The notes: generated from the letters alone by a model not told the origin. DNA of 64,000 nucleotides from an uncultured Bacteroidales bacterium (GCA_937915765.1 CALGHE010000102.1:1-64000), one strand, 5' to 3'; shown: positions 46,358 to 57,867, counted from the stretch's first letter. Numbers and translations are program-made.

Positions 46358-46472
46358 CTAATAGGAAGTAAAAAGGCAAGAGCAAGCGGTCTTTGAAATT
46401 CTGAAAAAGAGGTTTGATGAAGAAAAACGTCAAAAAAAAGTGTAAATTGTTGATTAATTGAAAATTTATGTC

Positions 46473-46480
46473 TAATTTTG
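46473..46480 (+). promoter_or_regulatory. Promoter -7 element of the str operon
   Basis: TAATTTTG matches TAnnTTTG, with TTGTTG about 20 bases before it. The leader to rpsL is about 65 bases and very A/T-rich. Confidence 0.55.
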
Positions 46481-46551
46481 CAGTCTCTAATGATAGGAAT
46501 AGAGTTAGAGTATCAGTAAATTAATTAAAAAAATAAAAAAATTATTAAGAA

Positions 46552-46956
46552 ATGCCTACAATTCAGCAATTAGTTAGAAAAGGAAGGGCTAGCCAGACTG
46601 ACAAGAGCAAATCTCCAGCGTTGGACTCATGTCCACAGAGAAGAGGTGTTTGTGTGAGGGTTTATACAACAACTCCAAAGAAGCCTAACTCTGCAATGCG
46701 TAAGGTAGCTCGTGTGCGTTTGACTAATCAGAAGGAAGTTAATGCTTACATTCCGGGTGAAGGACACAACTTGCAGGAACACTCAATCGTTTTGGTTCGT
46801 GGTGGTCGTGTTAAGGACCTTCCGGGTGTGCGTTATCACGTAGTTCGCGGAACACTTGATACAGCAGGTGTAAACGGACGTACACAGCGTCGTTCTAAGT
46901 ATGGTGCTAAGAGACCAAAACCAGGACAGGCAGCTCCAGCAAAAGGTAAGAAATAA
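46552..46956 (+). CDS. rpsL: Ribosomal protein uS12
   Basis: 134 residues. uS12 is at the decoding centre of the 30S subunit. The loop [17 protein letters not shown] holds the lysines that streptomycin-resistant mutants usually change; they are in the sensitive form. [16 protein letters not shown] is also intact. It is first in the str operon. Confidence 0.98.
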   Translation: MPTIQQLVRKGRASQTDKSKSPALDSCPQRRGVCVRVYTTTPKKPNSAMRKVARVRLTNQKEVNAYIPGEGHNLQEHSIVLVRGGRVKDLPGVRYHVVRGTLDTAGVNGRTQRRSKYGAKRPKPGQAAPAKGKK

Positions 46957-47099
46957 TTGACAAGTTAATTTCTTCGTTCTAATTAATCAAATTCAAAACA
47001 GTTTGAGTTTTACTGGTAGCAGATGAAGGTTGAGTAAATGGCTTGGCGTAGTCATTGAAGCGACGGAGCAACCAAAACAAAAACGGAAATTTAAAAAAA

Positions 47100-47576
47100 A
47101 TGAGAAAAGCAAAACCAAAAAAGAGGGTTATCATTCCAGACCCAATTTTTAACGAAGTGATGGTTACTAAGTTTGTTAACCATTTGATGTATGACGGAAA
47201 GAAGAGTATAGCTTACACTATATTCTACACTGCACTTGAAAACGTTAAGTCAAAGCTTCCTAACGAAGACAAGACTCCTCTTGAAATTTGGAAGAAGGCT
47301 TTGGAAAACATCACTCCTCAGGTAGAGGTTAAGTCTCGCCGTGTTGGTGGTGCTACATTCCAGGTGCCAACAGAAATCCGTCCGGAAAGAAAAGAGTCTA
47401 TCTCTATGAAGAATCTTATCCTTTTCTCTCGTAAAAGAGGCGGAAAGACTATGGCTGATAAATTAGCTGCAGAGATTGCAGATGCGTATAACAATCAGGG
47501 TGGTGCATTCAAGAAGAAAGAAGATATGCACAAGATGGCGGAAGCAAACCGTGCTTTTGCTCACTTCAGATTCTAA
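47100..47576 (+). CDS. rpsG: Ribosomal protein uS7
   Basis: 158 residues from the ATG at 47100 ([15 protein letters not shown]); the open frame extends upstream but without homology. uS7 starts assembly of the 30S head. The 143-base gap from rpsL is large for this cluster; in E. coli the S7 binding site for autoregulation lies in this gap. Confidence 0.97.
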   Translation: MRKAKPKKRVIIPDPIFNEVMVTKFVNHLMYDGKKSIAYTIFYTALENVKSKLPNEDKTPLEIWKKALENITPQVEVKSRRVGGATFQVPTEIRPERKESISMKNLILFSRKRGGKTMADKLAAEIADAYNNQGGAFKKKEDMHKMAEANRAFAHFRF

Positions 47577-47604
47577 TTTTTCAACCTTTTATTTTTTATA
47601 GAAA

Positions 47605-49722
47605 ATGGCTAAAGCGGATTTACAATATACAAGAAACATCGGTATCATGGCTCACATCGATGCCGGGAAGACTACTACTTCTGAACGTATCTTGTTCTAC
47701 ACAGGTTTGACTCACAAAATCGGTGAAGTTCACGATGGTGGGGCTACTATGGACTGGATGGAACAGGAACAGGAACGTGGTATCACTATTACGTCGGCTG
47801 CTACAACAACTCGTTGGAACTACGCCGGCAAACAATATAAGATTAACTTGATTGACACTCCGGGACACGTTGACTTCACTGTGGAAGTTGAGCGTTCTTT
47901 GCGTATCCTCGACGGCGCTGTGGCTGCGTTCTGCGCGGTAGGTGGTGTTGAGCCTCAGTCTGAAACTGTATGGCGCCAGGCTGACAAGTACAACGTTCCT
48001 CGTATTTGCTACGTGAACAAGATGGACCGTTCTGGAGCAAACTTCTTCGAAGTTGTTGAACAGGTTAAGACAGTTTTGGGCGCTAACCCATGTCCTATTC
48101 AGATTCCGGTAGGCGCTGAAGAAACTTTCAAGGGCGTTGTTGACCTTGTTAAGATGAAGGCTATCATCTGGAACGACGAAACTATGGGCGCTCAGTACGA
48201 AGAGACTGAAATCCCTGCTGAACTTTTGGCTGAGGCTGAAGAGTGGAGAGGCAAGATGTTGGAGGCGGTTGCAGAATGTGACGACGCTCTGATGGAAAAG
48301 TTCTTCGACGATCCTTCAACTATCACTGAAGACGAAATCCGCACAGCTATCCGCAAGGGTACTTTGTCAATGACAATCTTCCCTATGATTTGCGGTTCTT
48401 CATTCAAGAACAAAGGTGTTCAGACTATGTTGGACGCAGTTTGCTCTTATTTGCCAAGCCCGCTTGACACTCCTGAAATCGTTGGTACAGACCCTCAGGA
48501 TGCAGAAAAGCAGGTTGTTAGACATCCGGACGAAGACGAGCCTCTTTGCGCTTTGGCGTTTAAGATTGCAACTGACCCTTACGTAGGTCGTTTGTGCTTC
48601 TTCCGTGTTTACTCTGGTAAATTGGACGCAGGTTCTTATATATACAACACTCGTACAGACAAGAAGGAACGTATCTCTCGTTTGTTCCAGATGCACTCAA
48701 ACAAGCAGAATCCTGTTGAAAAGGTATCTGCAGGTGACATCGGCGCGGGTGTAGGTTTCAAAGATATCCGTACTGGTGACACATTGTGTTCAGAAGACGC
48801 TCCAATGGTGCTTGAGTCTATCGACTTCCCAGATCCGGTTATCGGTATCGCTATCGAGCCTAAGACTCAGAAGGATATCGACAAATTGGGCAACGGTTTG
48901 GCTAAGTTGGCGGAAGAGGACCCTACATTTACAGTTAAGACAGACGAACAGTCTGGTCAGACTGTGATTTCTGGTATGGGTGAGCTTCACTTGGAAATCA
49001 TCATCGACCGTTTGAAACGTGAGTTCAAGGTTGAATGTAACCAGGGTCGTCCTCAGGTTTCTTATAAGGAAGCTATCACAAGAACGGTTGAACACCGTGA
49101 AGTTTACAAGAAACAGTCTGGTGGTCGCGGTAAGTATGCTGACATCTTCGTGAAGGTAGGTCCTGTTGACGAAGGTTTCGAAGGTTCTTTGCAGTTCATC
49201 GACGAAGTTAAGGGCGGTAACATTCCTAAGGAATTTATCCCTTCAATCCAGAAAGGCTTCGCCGCTGCTATGAAGAACGGTGTTTTGGCAGGTTTCCCTG
49301 TAGGACAGCTTAAGGTGGTTGTAGTGGATGGTTCGTTCCACCCAGTTGACTCTGACCAGTTGTCATTCGAAATCTGTGCTAACCTTGCGTTCAAGGAAGC
49401 TTGCGCTAAGGCTAAGCCAGTATTGATGGAGCCTATCATGAAGCTTGAGGTTGTTACTCCAGAAGAAAACATGGGTGACGTTATCGGTGACTTGAACAAG
49501 CGCCGCGGTCAGGTGGAAGGTATGGAAACATCACGTTCCGGAGCTCGTATCGTTAAGGCTAAGGTGCCGTTGGCAGAAATGTTCGGTTACGTTACGTCTT
49601 TGCGTACAATCACATCAGGTCGTGCAACTTCATCAATGGAATACTCTCACTTGGCAGAGGTTTCTACTTCTATCGCTAAGGGAGTGCTGGAAGAAGCTAA
49701 AGGTCGCGTAGATTTGCTGTAA
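47605..49722 (+). CDS. fusA: Elongation factor G
   Basis: 705 residues. EF-G is the GTPase that drives ribosomal translocation. G motifs are present: [36 protein letters not shown] and [10 protein letters not shown]. Domains II to V follow with the expected length. It completes the str operon; tuf is not here. Confidence 0.98.
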   Translation: MAKADLQYTRNIGIMAHIDAGKTTTSERILFYTGLTHKIGEVHDGGATMDWMEQEQERGITITSAATTTRWNYAGKQYKINLIDTPGHVDFTVEVERSLRILDGAVAAFCAVGGVEPQSETVWRQADKYNVPRICYVNKMDRSGANFFEVVEQVKTVLGANPCPIQIPVGAEETFKGVVDLVKMKAIIWNDETMGAQYEETEIPAELLAEAEEWRGKMLEAVAECDDALMEKFFDDPSTITEDEIRTAIRKGTLSMTIFPMICGSSFKNKGVQTMLDAVCSYLPSPLDTPEIVGTDPQDAEKQVVRHPDEDEPLCALAFKIATDPYVGRLCFFRVYSGKLDAGSYIYNTRTDKKERISRLFQMHSNKQNPVEKVSAGDIGAGVGFKDIRTGDTLCSEDAPMVLESIDFPDPVIGIAIEPKTQKDIDKLGNGLAKLAEEDPTFTVKTDEQSGQTVISGMGELHLEIIIDRLKREFKVECNQGRPQVSYKEAITRTVEHREVYKKQSGGRGKYADIFVKVGPVDEGFEGSLQFIDEVKGGNIPKEFIPSIQKGFAAAMKNGVLAGFPVGQLKVVVVDGSFHPVDSDQLSFEICANLAFKEACAKAKPVLMEPIMKLEVVTPEENMGDVIGDLNKRRGQVEGMETSRSGARIVKAKVPLAEMFGYVTSLRTITSGRATSSMEYSHLAEVSTSIAKGVLEEAKGRVDLL

Positions 49723-49744
49723 TCAGAAAATAGAGACAGAGAGT

Positions 49745-49762
49745 TGATGCCTTCGGGCATCA
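49745..49762 (+). terminator. UUCG-capped hairpin after fusA
   Basis: TGATGCC and GGCATCA form a perfect 7-bp stem closed by a TTCG tetraloop, followed by GCCCTCTTTAAAT. The T-run is short, so partial termination or mRNA protection between the str and S10 groups are both possible. Confidence 0.55.
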
Positions 49763-49811
49763 GCCCTCTTTAAATTCGATATTAAAACTATAAAATAGAA
49801 ACGGATTCAAA

Positions 49812-50120
49812 ATGAGTCAAAAAATTAGAATTAAATTGAAGTCTTACGACCACAACTTGGCTGACAAGTCAGCAGAAAAGATCGTTAAGACTGTAAAGTC
49901 AACAGGTGCTGTTGTTAGCGGTCCAATTCCGTTGCCAACTCACAAACGTATCTTTACTGTTAACCGTTCTACGTTCGTTAACAAGAAGTCAAGAGAACAG
50001 TTCCAGTTGTCTTCTTTCAAGAGATTGATTGACATCTACAGCTCTACATCAAAGACTGTTGATGCTCTCATGAAGTTGGAGTTGCCAAGTGGCGTAGAAG
50101 TTGAAATCAAAGTTGTTTGA
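49812..50120 (+). CDS. rpsJ: Ribosomal protein uS10
   Basis: 102 residues. uS10 (NusE) is part of the 30S head and of the NusB-NusE antitermination complex. The [19 protein letters not shown] start and [14 protein letters not shown] are diagnostic. First gene of the S10 group, 89 bases after fusA. Confidence 0.98.
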   Translation: MSQKIRIKLKSYDHNLADKSAEKIVKTVKSTGAVVSGPIPLPTHKRIFTVNRSTFVNKKSREQFQLSSFKRLIDIYSSTSKTVDALMKLELPSGVEVEIKVV

Positions 50121-50146
50121 TTTAGTTTATTTAAATATTTAGTGAA

Positions 50147-50764
50147 ATGCCAGGATTATTAGGAAAAAAAATCGGAATGACATCCGTTTTCAGTGCCGAT
50201 GGTAAAAATGTGCCATGCACTGTTGTCGAAGTAGGTCCTTGTGTGGTTACACAGATTAAGACTGTTGATGTAGATGGCTATGACGCAGTTCAGATTGGGT
50301 TCGAAGACAAGAAGGAAAAGAACACAACTGCAGCGGAAATGGGTCACTTCAAGAAAGCAGGTGTATCACCAAAGAGACACTTGGCCGAGTTCAAAGGTTT
50401 TGAAACAGAGTACAAATTAGGTGATGTTATCACTGTTGAGATGTTTGACGAAGGGTCTTTCGTTGACGTTGTAGGTACTTCAAAAGGTAAGGGATTCCAA
50501 GGTGTTGTAAAGAGACACGGATTTGGTGGAGTTCAGCAGACTACTCACGGTCAGCACAACCGTTTGAGACACCCGGGCTCTATCGGTGCATGTTCTTACC
50601 CTGCAAAGGTGTTCAAGGGTATGAGAATGGCCGGACAGAAGGGCGGTGACCGTGTTACAGTGCAAAACCTTCAAGTGTTAAAAGTTATTCCTGAAAACAA
50701 CCTGTTGGTTATCAAAGGTTCGTTGCCAGGAGCAAAAGGTTCAATCGTAATAGTTAATAAGTAA
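50147..50764 (+). CDS. rplC: Ribosomal protein uL3
   Basis: 205 residues beginning [20 protein letters not shown]. uL3 lies near the peptidyl-transferase centre and starts 50S assembly. The central loop [20 protein letters not shown] is conserved. The stop overlaps the start of rplD by one base. Confidence 0.98.
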   Translation: MPGLLGKKIGMTSVFSADGKNVPCTVVEVGPCVVTQIKTVDVDGYDAVQIGFEDKKEKNTTAAEMGHFKKAGVSPKRHLAEFKGFETEYKLGDVITVEMFDEGSFVDVVGTSKGKGFQGVVKRHGFGGVQQTTHGQHNRLRHPGSIGACSYPAKVFKGMRMAGQKGGDRVTVQNLQVLKVIPENNLLVIKGSLPGAKGSIVIVNK

Positions 50765-51393
50765 TGGAACTCAGCGTATATAACATTAAGGGAGAAGATA
50801 CCGGAAAGAAAGTAACTTTGAGCGATGCTGTGTTTGGTATTGAACCAAACGACCACGTTATCTATTTGGACGTTAAGCAGTATTTGGCAAACCAGCGTCA
50901 GGGTACACACAAGTCAAAAGAGAGAAGCGAAATCTCGGGCAGTACAAAGAAGTTGGGTCGTCAGAAAGGTGGCGGCGGCGCGCGTCGCGGTGACATCAAT
51001 TCTCCGGTTTTGGTAGGTGGAGGTCGTGTATTCGGTCCTGTTCCACGTGACTATAGTTTCAAATTGAACAAAAAAACAAAGACTTTGGCTCGTAAGTCTG
51101 CGTTGTCTTACAAGGCAAAGGAAAATGGTCTTGTAGTGGTAGAAGACTTCACTTTTGAAGCTCCAAAGACTAAAGAATGCGTTGCATTGGCAAATAATTT
51201 GAAAATTTCTGATAAGAAAACGCTAATTGTTTTGTCAGAAGCAAATAAAAACGTATATTTGTCGGCACGTAATTTGAAGAAGACTAAGGTGATGGTGGCT
51301 TCGGACATCAACACTTATAGCATTTTGGATGCGAAGTGCGTTGTTCTTACAGAGAGTGCGTTGGCAAATATAGAAAAAAACTTAAATGCGTAA
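50764..51393 (+). CDS. rplD: Ribosomal protein uL4
   Basis: 209 residues. uL4 lines the peptide exit tunnel and in E. coli also represses the S10 operon. The tunnel loop ([20 protein letters not shown], about 60-80) is intact. Confidence 0.97.
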   Translation: MELSVYNIKGEDTGKKVTLSDAVFGIEPNDHVIYLDVKQYLANQRQGTHKSKERSEISGSTKKLGRQKGGGGARRGDINSPVLVGGGRVFGPVPRDYSFKLNKKTKTLARKSALSYKAKENGLVVVEDFTFEAPKTKECVALANNLKISDKKTLIVLSEANKNVYLSARNLKKTKVMVASDINTYSILDAKCVVLTESALANIEKNLNA

Positions 51394-51398
51394 GGAGG
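51392..51398 (+). promoter_or_regulatory. Strong Shine-Dalgarno site of rplW
   Basis: AAGGAGG lies 8 bases before the ATG at 51407 and overlaps the rplD stop codon. Such sites are rare in Bacteroidetes and decide the start of rplW here. Confidence 0.7.
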
Positions 51399-51406
51399 TC
51401 GAAAAG

Positions 51407-51694
51407 ATGAGTATCATAATTAAACCGATAGTTACAGAAAAGATGACGGGGCTAGAGAAACTCTCTCGCTACGGTTTCCGTGTATCTAAGAATGCCAACA
51501 AAATCGAAATTAAGAAGGCTATAGAAGACATGTACAACGTAACGGTTGTATCTGTGAACACAATGCAGGTTAAGGGCAAGAACAAGAGCCGTTACACAAA
51601 GACAGGTGTCATAAAGGGCACAACAGCGTCTTATAAAAAGGCTATTGTTACTGTTAAGGAAGGTGAAGTAATAGATTTTTATTCAAATAATTAA
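51407..51694 (+). CDS. rplW: Ribosomal protein uL23
   Basis: 95 residues from the ATG at 51407 ([20 protein letters not shown]); an ATG seven codons earlier is in frame but the Shine-Dalgarno site and family length favour this one. uL23 sits at the tunnel exit and docks trigger factor and SRP. Confidence 0.96.
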   Translation: MSIIIKPIVTEKMTGLEKLSRYGFRVSKNANKIEIKKAIEDMYNVTVVSVNTMQVKGKNKSRYTKTGVIKGTTASYKKAIVTVKEGEVIDFYSNN

Positions 51695-51696
51695 AA

Positions 51697-52521
51697 ATGG
51701 CTGTTCGTAAATTCAAACCCACAACACCGGGGCAGAGACACAAAGTTATTGGTGCGTTTGATACAATTACTGCAAGCACACCAGAAAAATCTCTTGTAAA
51801 AGGTTTTTCTAAGACAGGTGGACGTAACAACGTCGGTAAGATGACAATGCGTTACATCGGTGGAGGACACAAGAGAAAGTATAGAGTAATTGACTTTAAA
51901 AGAGACAAAGACGGAATTCCGGCAACTGTAAAGACAATCGAATACGACCCAAATCGTTCGGCTCGTATCGCGCTGTTGTTTTATGCAGACGGAGAAAAGC
52001 GCTACATCCTCGCTCCTAATGGATTGCAGGTAGGACAGAAGTTGATGTCTGGTGCTGAGGCAGATCCTGAAGTAGGTAATGCTTTGCCTTTGCAGAACAT
52101 TCCTCTGGGTACAGTGATTCACAACCTTGAATTGCGTCCAGGTCAGGGAGCTGCTTTGGTTCGTTCGGCTGGTACATTCGCTCAGCTTACTTCAAAGGAA
52201 GGTAAGTATGCTATCATCAAATTGCCTTCAGGCGAAACTCGAATGATTCTTTGTACTTGCAAGGCAACTGTCGGTACTGTAGGAAATTCGGATCACGCTT
52301 TGGAACGTTCAGGTAAGGCAGGTCGTTCTCGTTGGTTAGGACGTCGCCCTCGTACTCGTGCCGTAGTTATGAACCCTGTTGATCACCCAATGGGTGGTGG
52401 TGAAGGACGTCAGTCTGGAGGTCACCCAAGATCACGCAAGGGCTTGTTGGCTAAGGGATACAAGACAAGAGCACCTAAGAATGCTTCTAACAAGTACATT
52501 ATTGAAAGAAGGAAAAAGTAA
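51697..52521 (+). CDS. rplB: Ribosomal protein uL2
   Basis: 274 residues. uL2 supports the peptidyl-transferase centre; the conserved histidine is in [13 protein letters not shown]. It follows rplW by two bases. Confidence 0.98.
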   Translation: MAVRKFKPTTPGQRHKVIGAFDTITASTPEKSLVKGFSKTGGRNNVGKMTMRYIGGGHKRKYRVIDFKRDKDGIPATVKTIEYDPNRSARIALLFYADGEKRYILAPNGLQVGQKLMSGAEADPEVGNALPLQNIPLGTVIHNLELRPGQGAALVRSAGTFAQLTSKEGKYAIIKLPSGETRMILCTCKATVGTVGNSDHALERSGKAGRSRWLGRRPRTRAVVMNPVDHPMGGGEGRQSGGHPRSRKGLLAKGYKTRAPKNASNKYIIERRKK

Positions 52522-52540
52522 TTTGATTAAAAGGTAGATT

Positions 52541-52810
52541 ATGAGTCGATCATTAAAAAAAGGTCCATATATCAACGTGAAGCTTGAGAAGAAAATTCTT
52601 GCGATGAACGAAAGCGGAAAGAAATCCGTGATCAAGACATGGGCTAGAGCTTCAATGATATCACCAGACTTTGTTGGTCATACAATTGCAGTTCATAACG
52701 GAAATAAGTTTATTCCCGTTTACGTTACAGAGAATATGGTAGGCCACAAGTTGGGCGAATTCTCTTTAACTCGTAACTTTAGAGGCCACGGAGGAAACAA
52801 GAAGAAATAA
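52541..52810 (+). CDS. rpsS: Ribosomal protein uS19
   Basis: 89 residues with [18 protein letters not shown] and [17 protein letters not shown], both diagnostic. uS19 is in the 30S head beside uS13. Confidence 0.98.
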   Translation: MSRSLKKGPYINVKLEKKILAMNESGKKSVIKTWARASMISPDFVGHTIAVHNGNKFIPVYVTENMVGHKLGEFSLTRNFRGHGGNKKK

Positions 52811-52848
52811 TCCGTGCATAAGAAGAATTTAAAAAGGTTATAAATAAA

Positions 52849-53253
52849 ATGGGTAAAAGAAAGCATAACTCAGCAGAGGTAAAAAAGGAGGCTTTGAAGT
52901 CGCTTTATTTCGCTAAGTTGAACAACGTGCCTACTTCTCCTCGCAAGATGCGCCTTGTGGCGGATATGATTCGCGGGATGGAAGCCTACAGAGCACTCAG
53001 TGTGTTGAAGTTCTCTTCTAAGGAAGCTTCAATCCGTATGGAGAAATTGCTACGTTCTGCCATTGCGAACTGGGAACAGAAGAACGATAAGAAGGCAGAC
53101 AACGGAGAGTTGTATGTGAGTGCGGTTTATGTGGACTCTTCAAGCATGTTGAAAAGATTGCGTACAGCACCTCAGGGTAGAGGTTACAGAATACGTAAAC
53201 GCTCTAACCACGTGACTTTGTATGTTGACAGTATTAACAACGAAAACAATTAA
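52849..53253 (+). CDS. rplV: Ribosomal protein uL22
   Basis: 134 residues. The extended hairpin that reaches the exit tunnel is in [20 protein letters not shown]. The N-terminus [20 protein letters not shown] is normal for the family. Confidence 0.97.
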   Translation: MGKRKHNSAEVKKEALKSLYFAKLNNVPTSPRKMRLVADMIRGMEAYRALSVLKFSSKEASIRMEKLLRSAIANWEQKNDKKADNGELYVSAVYVDSSSMLKRLRTAPQGRGYRIRKRSNHVTLYVDSINNENN

Positions 53254-53260
53254 TAGTTAG

Positions 53261-54004
53261 ATGGGACAGAAAGTAAATCCAGTAAGCAACCGTTTGGGTA
53301 TCATCAGAGGTTGGGATTCTAATTGGTACGGCGGAAAAAATTACGGCGATACTATCTTGGAAGATGCTAAGATTAGAAAGTATCTTAATGCCCGTCTTGC
53401 TAAAGCAAGCGTTTCAAGAATTGTTATCGAACGTACATTGAAACTTGTCACTATCACTGTATGCACTGCTCGTCCGGGCTTGATTATAGGCAAGGGCGGT
53501 CAGGAAGTTGACAAGCTTAAGGAAGAGTTAAAGAAAATCACTAAGAAGTCTGACAAGGCTGAAAGAGAGGTTCAGATCAATATCTACGAAGTTAGAAGAC
53601 CTGAATTGGACGCAGTTATCGTGGCTAACAATGTCGCTCGCCAGATTGAAGGCAAGATAGCTTACCGCCGCGCCACTAAGATGGCGATCTCTTCAACAAT
53701 GAAGATGGGTGCCGAAGGTATCAAGATTCAGGTGTCTGGACGTTTGAACGGTGCGGAAATGGCTCGTTCTGAAATGTACAAGGAAGGCAGAACTCCTTTG
53801 CACACATTCAGAGCTGACATTGACTACGCTCAGGCTGAGGCCTTGACAAAGGTGGGCTTGATTGGCGTTAAAGTTTGGATTTGCCGTGGCGAAATCTACG
53901 GTAAGAAAGACTTGGCTCCTTCATTTGCGGCAAAGGAAACTGGACGCGGAGGAAACGGTGCGTCAGGCTCTAAGAGAGGTGGTTTCAACAAGAAAAGAAA
54001 ATAA
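53261..54004 (+). CDS. rpsC: Ribosomal protein uS3
   Basis: 247 residues. A KH domain with [15 protein letters not shown] binds rRNA; the C-terminal half forms part of the mRNA entry helicase. A basic Gly/Ser-rich tail ends NKKRK. Confidence 0.98.
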   Translation: MGQKVNPVSNRLGIIRGWDSNWYGGKNYGDTILEDAKIRKYLNARLAKASVSRIVIERTLKLVTITVCTARPGLIIGKGGQEVDKLKEELKKITKKSDKAEREVQINIYEVRRPELDAVIVANNVARQIEGKIAYRRATKMAISSTMKMGAEGIKIQVSGRLNGAEMARSEMYKEGRTPLHTFRADIDYAQAEALTKVGLIGVKVWICRGEIYGKKDLAPSFAAKETGRGGNGASGSKRGGFNKKRK

Positions 54005-54024
54005 CTGTAATTTAATTTAAAGAG

Positions 54025-54459
54025 ATGTTACAGCCAAAAAAGACAAAGTTCAGAAGACAGCAGAAAGGGCGTATGAAAGGCATCGCCCACAGAGGTAATC
54101 AGCTTGCGTTCGGTTCTTTCGGTATCAAAGTTCTTGAATCAAAGTGGATTACAGGTCGTCAGATTGAAGCTGCTCGTATCGCTGTTACGCGTTACATGCA
54201 GAGACAAGGTCAGATCTGGATCAGAATATTCCCTGACAAGCCAATTACCAAGAAGCCTGCTGAAGTGCGTATGGGTAAAGGTAAGGGTTCTCCAGAAGGA
54301 TTCGTTGCTCCTGTTACTCCAGGTAGAGTTGTTATCGAAGTTGAGGGCGTATCTTACGAAATCGCTAAGGAAGCGTTGCGTTTGGCAGCTCAGAAACTTC
54401 CGGTTACGACTAAGTTTATAGTTCGTCGTGATTATGACGCTCAAACTCAAAATGTATAA
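54025..54459 (+). CDS. rplP: Ribosomal protein uL16
   Basis: 144 residues starting [19 protein letters not shown]. uL16 contacts A-site tRNA and is needed late in 50S assembly. [17 protein letters not shown] holds the conserved loop. Confidence 0.98.
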   Translation: MLQPKKTKFRRQQKGRMKGIAHRGNQLAFGSFGIKVLESKWITGRQIEAARIAVTRYMQRQGQIWIRIFPDKPITKKPAEVRMGKGKGSPEGFVAPVTPGRVVIEVEGVSYEIAKEALRLAAQKLPVTTKFIVRRDYDAQTQNV

Positions 54460-54464
54460 GACCT

Positions 54465-54662
54465 ATGAAGATAACAGAATTAAAAGGATTGAATAACGAG
54501 GAACTCCAAGAAAAGTTGCTTGCCGAAAAGGCAAAATTGACTCGTATGAAATTAGATCATGCAATTTCTCCATTGGAAAATCCTTCTCAGATTAAAGCGT
54601 TGCGTAAGGATATCGCTCGTATCAAAACAGAAATGCGTCTGAGAGAACTTAACGTACAATAA
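54465..54662 (+). CDS. rpmC: Ribosomal protein uL29
   Basis: 65 residues of helical hairpin (KITELKGLNNEELQEKL ... IARIKTEMRLREL). It surrounds the tunnel exit with uL23. Confidence 0.96.
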   Translation: MKITELKGLNNEELQEKLLAEKAKLTRMKLDHAISPLENPSQIKALRKDIARIKTEMRLRELNVQ

Positions 54663-54682
54663 CCAATTGAGCTTGATTTAAA

Positions 54683-54934
54683 ATGAGAAATTTAAGAAAA
54701 GAAAGACAAGGGGTTGTTTTCAGCAACAAGATGGATAAAACCATCACTGTTGCTGTTAAATGGAAAGAAAAACACCCTATTTATCAGAAGTTCGTTAACA
54801 AAACGAAGAAATATCACGCTCATGACGAGAAGAATGAATGCAGCATTGGCGATACAGTGAGAATCATGGAAACTCGTCCTTTGAGCAAGACAAAAAGATG
54901 GCGATTAGTTGAAATAATCGAAAAAGTTAAGTAA
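54683..54934 (+). CDS. rpsQ: Ribosomal protein uS17
   Basis: 83 residues, an OB fold; [19 protein letters not shown] and [17 protein letters not shown] are diagnostic. Confidence 0.97.
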   Translation: MRNLRKERQGVVFSNKMDKTITVAVKWKEKHPIYQKFVNKTKKYHAHDEKNECSIGDTVRIMETRPLSKTKRWRLVEIIEKVK

Positions 54935-54936
54935 TT

Positions 54937-55302
54937 ATGATACAACAAGAATCAAGATTGAATATTGCTGATAATAGTGGCGGTAAGGAAGCGTTGTGTA
55001 TCCGTGTTTTGGGCGGTACCGGCAAGCGTTATGCTACTGTTGGGGATGTTATCGTAGTGACGGTAAAGAGCGTTATCCCTTCAAGTGATATGAAAAAAGG
55101 CGCAGTTTCAAAGGCCGTTGTAGTTCGTACTAAGAAAGAAATTAGACGTCCGGACGGGTCTTATATCCGTTTCGATGACAACGCATGTGTGTTGTTGAAC
55201 GGAGCTGGCGAAATGAGAGCGAGCCGTATATTCGGACCGGTAGCGAGAGAACTTCGTGCTACTAACATGAAGATTGTTTCGCTTGCGCCAGAGGTACTTT
55301 AA
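54937..55302 (+). CDS. rplN: Ribosomal protein uL14
   Basis: 121 residues starting [20 protein letters not shown]. uL14 is on the subunit interface and binds the silencing factor RsfS in many bacteria. Two bases after rpsQ. Confidence 0.98.
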   Translation: MIQQESRLNIADNSGGKEALCIRVLGGTGKRYATVGDVIVVTVKSVIPSSDMKKGAVSKAVVVRTKKEIRRPDGSYIRFDDNACVLLNGAGEMRASRIFGPVARELRATNMKIVSLAPEVL

Positions 55303-55322
55303 TATTAAAAGATTTTGAAGTA

Positions 55323-55643
55323 ATGAGTAAATTGCATATTAAAAAGGGTGATACGGTTTATGTGAACACAGGAAAAGACAAAGGCAAGACAGGCGTTGTC
55401 ACTAAAGTTCTTGTGAAGGAAAACCGTGCTATTGTTGAGGGCTTGAACATGGTGAGCAGAAACACTAAGCCTAATGCAAAGAATCCTCAGGGAGGAATTA
55501 TCAAGAAGGAAGCACCTATCCATATCTCGAATCTGAATCCGCTTGACCCTAAGTCTGGCAAGCCTACTCGTATAGGCCGCAGATTGAATGCAGATAACAA
55601 GTTGGTGCGTTACGCTAAAAAATCAGGGGAGGAAATTAAATAA
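55323..55643 (+). CDS. rplX: Ribosomal protein uL24
   Basis: 106 residues with a KOW motif ([19 protein letters not shown]). uL24 starts 50S assembly. Its last base is the first of rplE (TAATG), so translation is coupled; the GGGGAGG run near its end may help rplE initiation. Confidence 0.97.
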   Translation: MSKLHIKKGDTVYVNTGKDKGKTGVVTKVLVKENRAIVEGLNMVSRNTKPNAKNPQGGIIKKEAPIHISNLNPLDPKSGKPTRIGRRLNADNKLVRYAKKSGEEIK

Positions 55644-56194
55644 TGAATACAGCACAATTGAAAAAGGAATACGCTGAGCGTATTGTTCCTGTCCTTTTTA
55701 AGGAATTTGGCTATAAGTCAATTATGGAAGTTCCTGTCCTTGAAAAGATTGTTATCAACCAGGGGTTGGGACAGGCTGTTGCAGACAAGAAGATTATCGA
55801 GGTTGCTATCAACGAGTTGACTGCAATCACTGGTCAGAAAGCCGTTGCGACATTGTCTAGAAAGGACATCTCTAACTTCAAGTTGCGTAAGAAGATGCCT
55901 ATCGGTGTTCGCGTGACTTTGCGCAGAGAGAGAATGTACGAGTTCTTGGAAAGATTGGTGAAGGTGGCGTTGCCTCGTATCCGTGACTTCAAGGGCATCG
56001 AGTCTAAGTTTGACGGTATGGGTAACTATACTCTGGGTATTCAGGAGCAGATCATTTTCCCTGAAATCAACATCGACGCAATCTCGAAGTTGATGGGTAT
56101 GAACATCACTTTCGTAACGTCGGCTAAGACAGACGAAGAAGGTTACGCTTTGTTGAAAGAATTTGGATTACCTTTTAAAAACATTAAAAGATAA
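55643..56194 (+). CDS. rplE: Ribosomal protein uL5
   Basis: 183 residues. uL5 belongs to the 5S rRNA complex with uL18. [15 protein letters not shown] and [17 protein letters not shown] fit the family. Confidence 0.98.
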   Translation: MNTAQLKKEYAERIVPVLFKEFGYKSIMEVPVLEKIVINQGLGQAVADKKIIEVAINELTAITGQKAVATLSRKDISNFKLRKKMPIGVRVTLRRERMYEFLERLVKVALPRIRDFKGIESKFDGMGNYTLGIQEQIIFPEINIDAISKLMGMNITFVTSAKTDEEGYALLKEFGLPFKNIKR

Positions 56195-56201
56195 GTAAAA
56201 G

Positions 56202-56471
56202 ATGGCAAAAGAATCAATGAAGGCTCGTGAAGTTAAACGAGCAAAACTTTGCGCCAAATATGCAGAAAAGAGAGCTAAGCTTAAAGCGGAAGGAAACTAC
56301 GAAGCTTTGCAGGCTCTTCCTAAGAATGCCTCTCCAGTACGCTTGCACAATCGTTGCAAGCTTACTGGAAGACCAAAGGGCTATATCCGCCTTTTCGGTA
56401 TTTCTCGTATTCAGTTCAGAGAAATGGCTTCTGCAGGTTTGATTCCAGGCGTAAAGAAGGCAAGCTGGTAA
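56202..56471 (+). CDS. rpsN: Ribosomal protein uS14, zinc-free type
   Basis: 89 residues. The motif [22 protein letters not shown] is intact, but the CxxC pairs of the zinc form are absent, so it is the longer C-minus version. Confidence 0.96.
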   Translation: MAKESMKAREVKRAKLCAKYAEKRAKLKAEGNYEALQALPKNASPVRLHNRCKLTGRPKGYIRLFGISRIQFREMASAGLIPGVKKASW

Positions 56472-56526
56472 GAAATCACTTTAGTTTTAAATATTGTCAG
56501 GGCAGTCCTGATTAATTTAATTTATT

Positions 56527-56922
56527 ATGACAGATCCAATAGCAGATTATCTAACAAGATTGAGGAACGCTATTCGTGCTAAGCACAGAGTATTGGAAGT
56601 TCCTGCTTCAAATTTGAAGAAAGAAATTACTAAGATATTGCTTGACAAGGGCTATATCTTGAACTACAAATTTGTTGAAGACGGTCCTCAGGGCTCTATC
56701 AAGATCGCTCTGAAGTATGATCCGGTTAACAAAGTGAACGCAATCAAGAACTTGAAGAGAGTTTCTACTCCAGGTTTGCGTAAGTACGTAGGTTACAAAG
56801 ATATGCCGAAGGTTTTGAACGGTCTAGGTATAGCGATAGTATCTACATCTAAGGGTGTTATGACGGATAAGGAGGCTCGCGACTTGAAGGTGGGCGGAGA
56901 AGTGTTATGTTTTGTATATTAA
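56527..56922 (+). CDS. rpsH: Ribosomal protein uS8
   Basis: 131 residues with [20 protein letters not shown] and the C-terminal [18 protein letters not shown]. uS8 is a primary 16S binder and in E. coli the spc operon repressor. Confidence 0.98.
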   Translation: MTDPIADYLTRLRNAIRAKHRVLEVPASNLKKEITKILLDKGYILNYKFVEDGPQGSIKIALKYDPVNKVNAIKNLKRVSTPGLRKYVGYKDMPKVLNGLGIAIVSTSKGVMTDKEARDLKVGGEVLCFVY

Positions 56923-56926
56923 TATT

Positions 56927-56932
56927 AGGAGG
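56927..56932 (+). promoter_or_regulatory. Shine-Dalgarno site of rplF
   Basis: AGGAGG stands 8 bases before the rplF ATG at 56941, a second strong site in a cluster where most genes have none. Confidence 0.65.
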
Positions 56933-56940
56933 AATTGTAA

Positions 56941-57495
56941 ATGTCAAGAATAGGAAATTTGCCAATTAGTGTTCCGGCTGGTGTTACAGTTTCTGTTAAG
57001 GATAACAATGTAACAGTAAAAGGTCCAAAGGGAGAGTTGTCTCAATTTGTGAATCCGGACATCACTGTAGATATTAAAGATGGTGAAATCAAGTTGTCAA
57101 GACCAACAGACAACGGTCCTCACCGCTCTATGCACGGCCTTTACCGCGCTTTGATCAACAATATGGTTGTTGGCGTGACTGAAGGTTACAAAAAGGAACT
57201 TGAGCTTGTAGGTGTTGGTTACCGTGTCTCTAGCCAGGGTCAGGTGCTTGAATTTGCTTTGGGCTTCACTCATAACATCTTCTTGCAGTTGCCTAAGGAA
57301 ATCAAGATAGAGACTAAGAGCGAACGTAACCAGAACCCTTTGGTTATTTTGGAAAGCTGTGACAAGCAGTTGCTTGGACAGGTTTGCGCTAAGATCCGCT
57401 CTTTCCGTAAGCCAGAGCCGTACAAGGGTAAAGGTATCAAGTTTGTTGGAGAACAGATTCGCAGAAAAGCTGGTAAGTCGGCAGGTGCTAAGTAA
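56941..57495 (+). CDS. rplF: Ribosomal protein uL6
   Basis: 184 residues, two alpha/beta repeats; MSRIGNLPISVPAGVTVSV and YKGKGIKFVGEQIRRKAGK are diagnostic. Confidence 0.98.
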   Translation: MSRIGNLPISVPAGVTVSVKDNNVTVKGPKGELSQFVNPDITVDIKDGEIKLSRPTDNGPHRSMHGLYRALINNMVVGVTEGYKKELELVGVGYRVSSQGQVLEFALGFTHNIFLQLPKEIKIETKSERNQNPLVILESCDKQLLGQVCAKIRSFRKPEPYKGKGIKFVGEQIRRKAGKSAGAK

Positions 57496-57516
57496 TTTAC
57501 GTAAATCGGTATTATC

Positions 57517-57861
57517 ATGACTGAAAAAATTCAAAGAAGACTCAAAATAAAAAAGAGCATACGCGGAAAGATTTCTGGGTCTGCAGAAAGACCACGTATG
57601 ACAGTTTTCAGAAGCAACAAGCAGATCTATGTTCAGCTTATCGATGATTTGGCTGGCAAGACATTGGCCTCAGCTTCTTCTTTGGCGATAACTGAAAAGG
57701 TTGCTAAGAAGGAACAGGCTGCAAAGGTTGGTGAAATTATTGCAAAGAAAGCTGCAGAAGCAGGTATAAAAGACGTTGTGTTTGACCGTAACGGCTATTT
57801 GTATCATGGTAGAATCAAGGAGTTGGCTGATGCTGCTCGTAATGGTGGACTTAATTTTTAA
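57517..57861 (+). CDS. rplR: Ribosomal protein uL18
   Basis: 114 residues with [20 protein letters not shown] and [20 protein letters not shown]. uL18 carries 5S rRNA into the 50S subunit. Confidence 0.97.
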   Translation: MTEKIQRRLKIKKSIRGKISGSAERPRMTVFRSNKQIYVQLIDDLAGKTLASASSLAITEKVAKKEQAAKVGEIIAKKAAEAGIKDVVFDRNGYLYHGRIKELADAARNGGLNF

Positions 57862-57867
57862 TAGATT

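Noticed and set aside
46272..46433. 54-codon extension of the TPR protein
   Set aside because: A TATATTTG promoter lies inside it and a signal peptide begins exactly at the later ATG.
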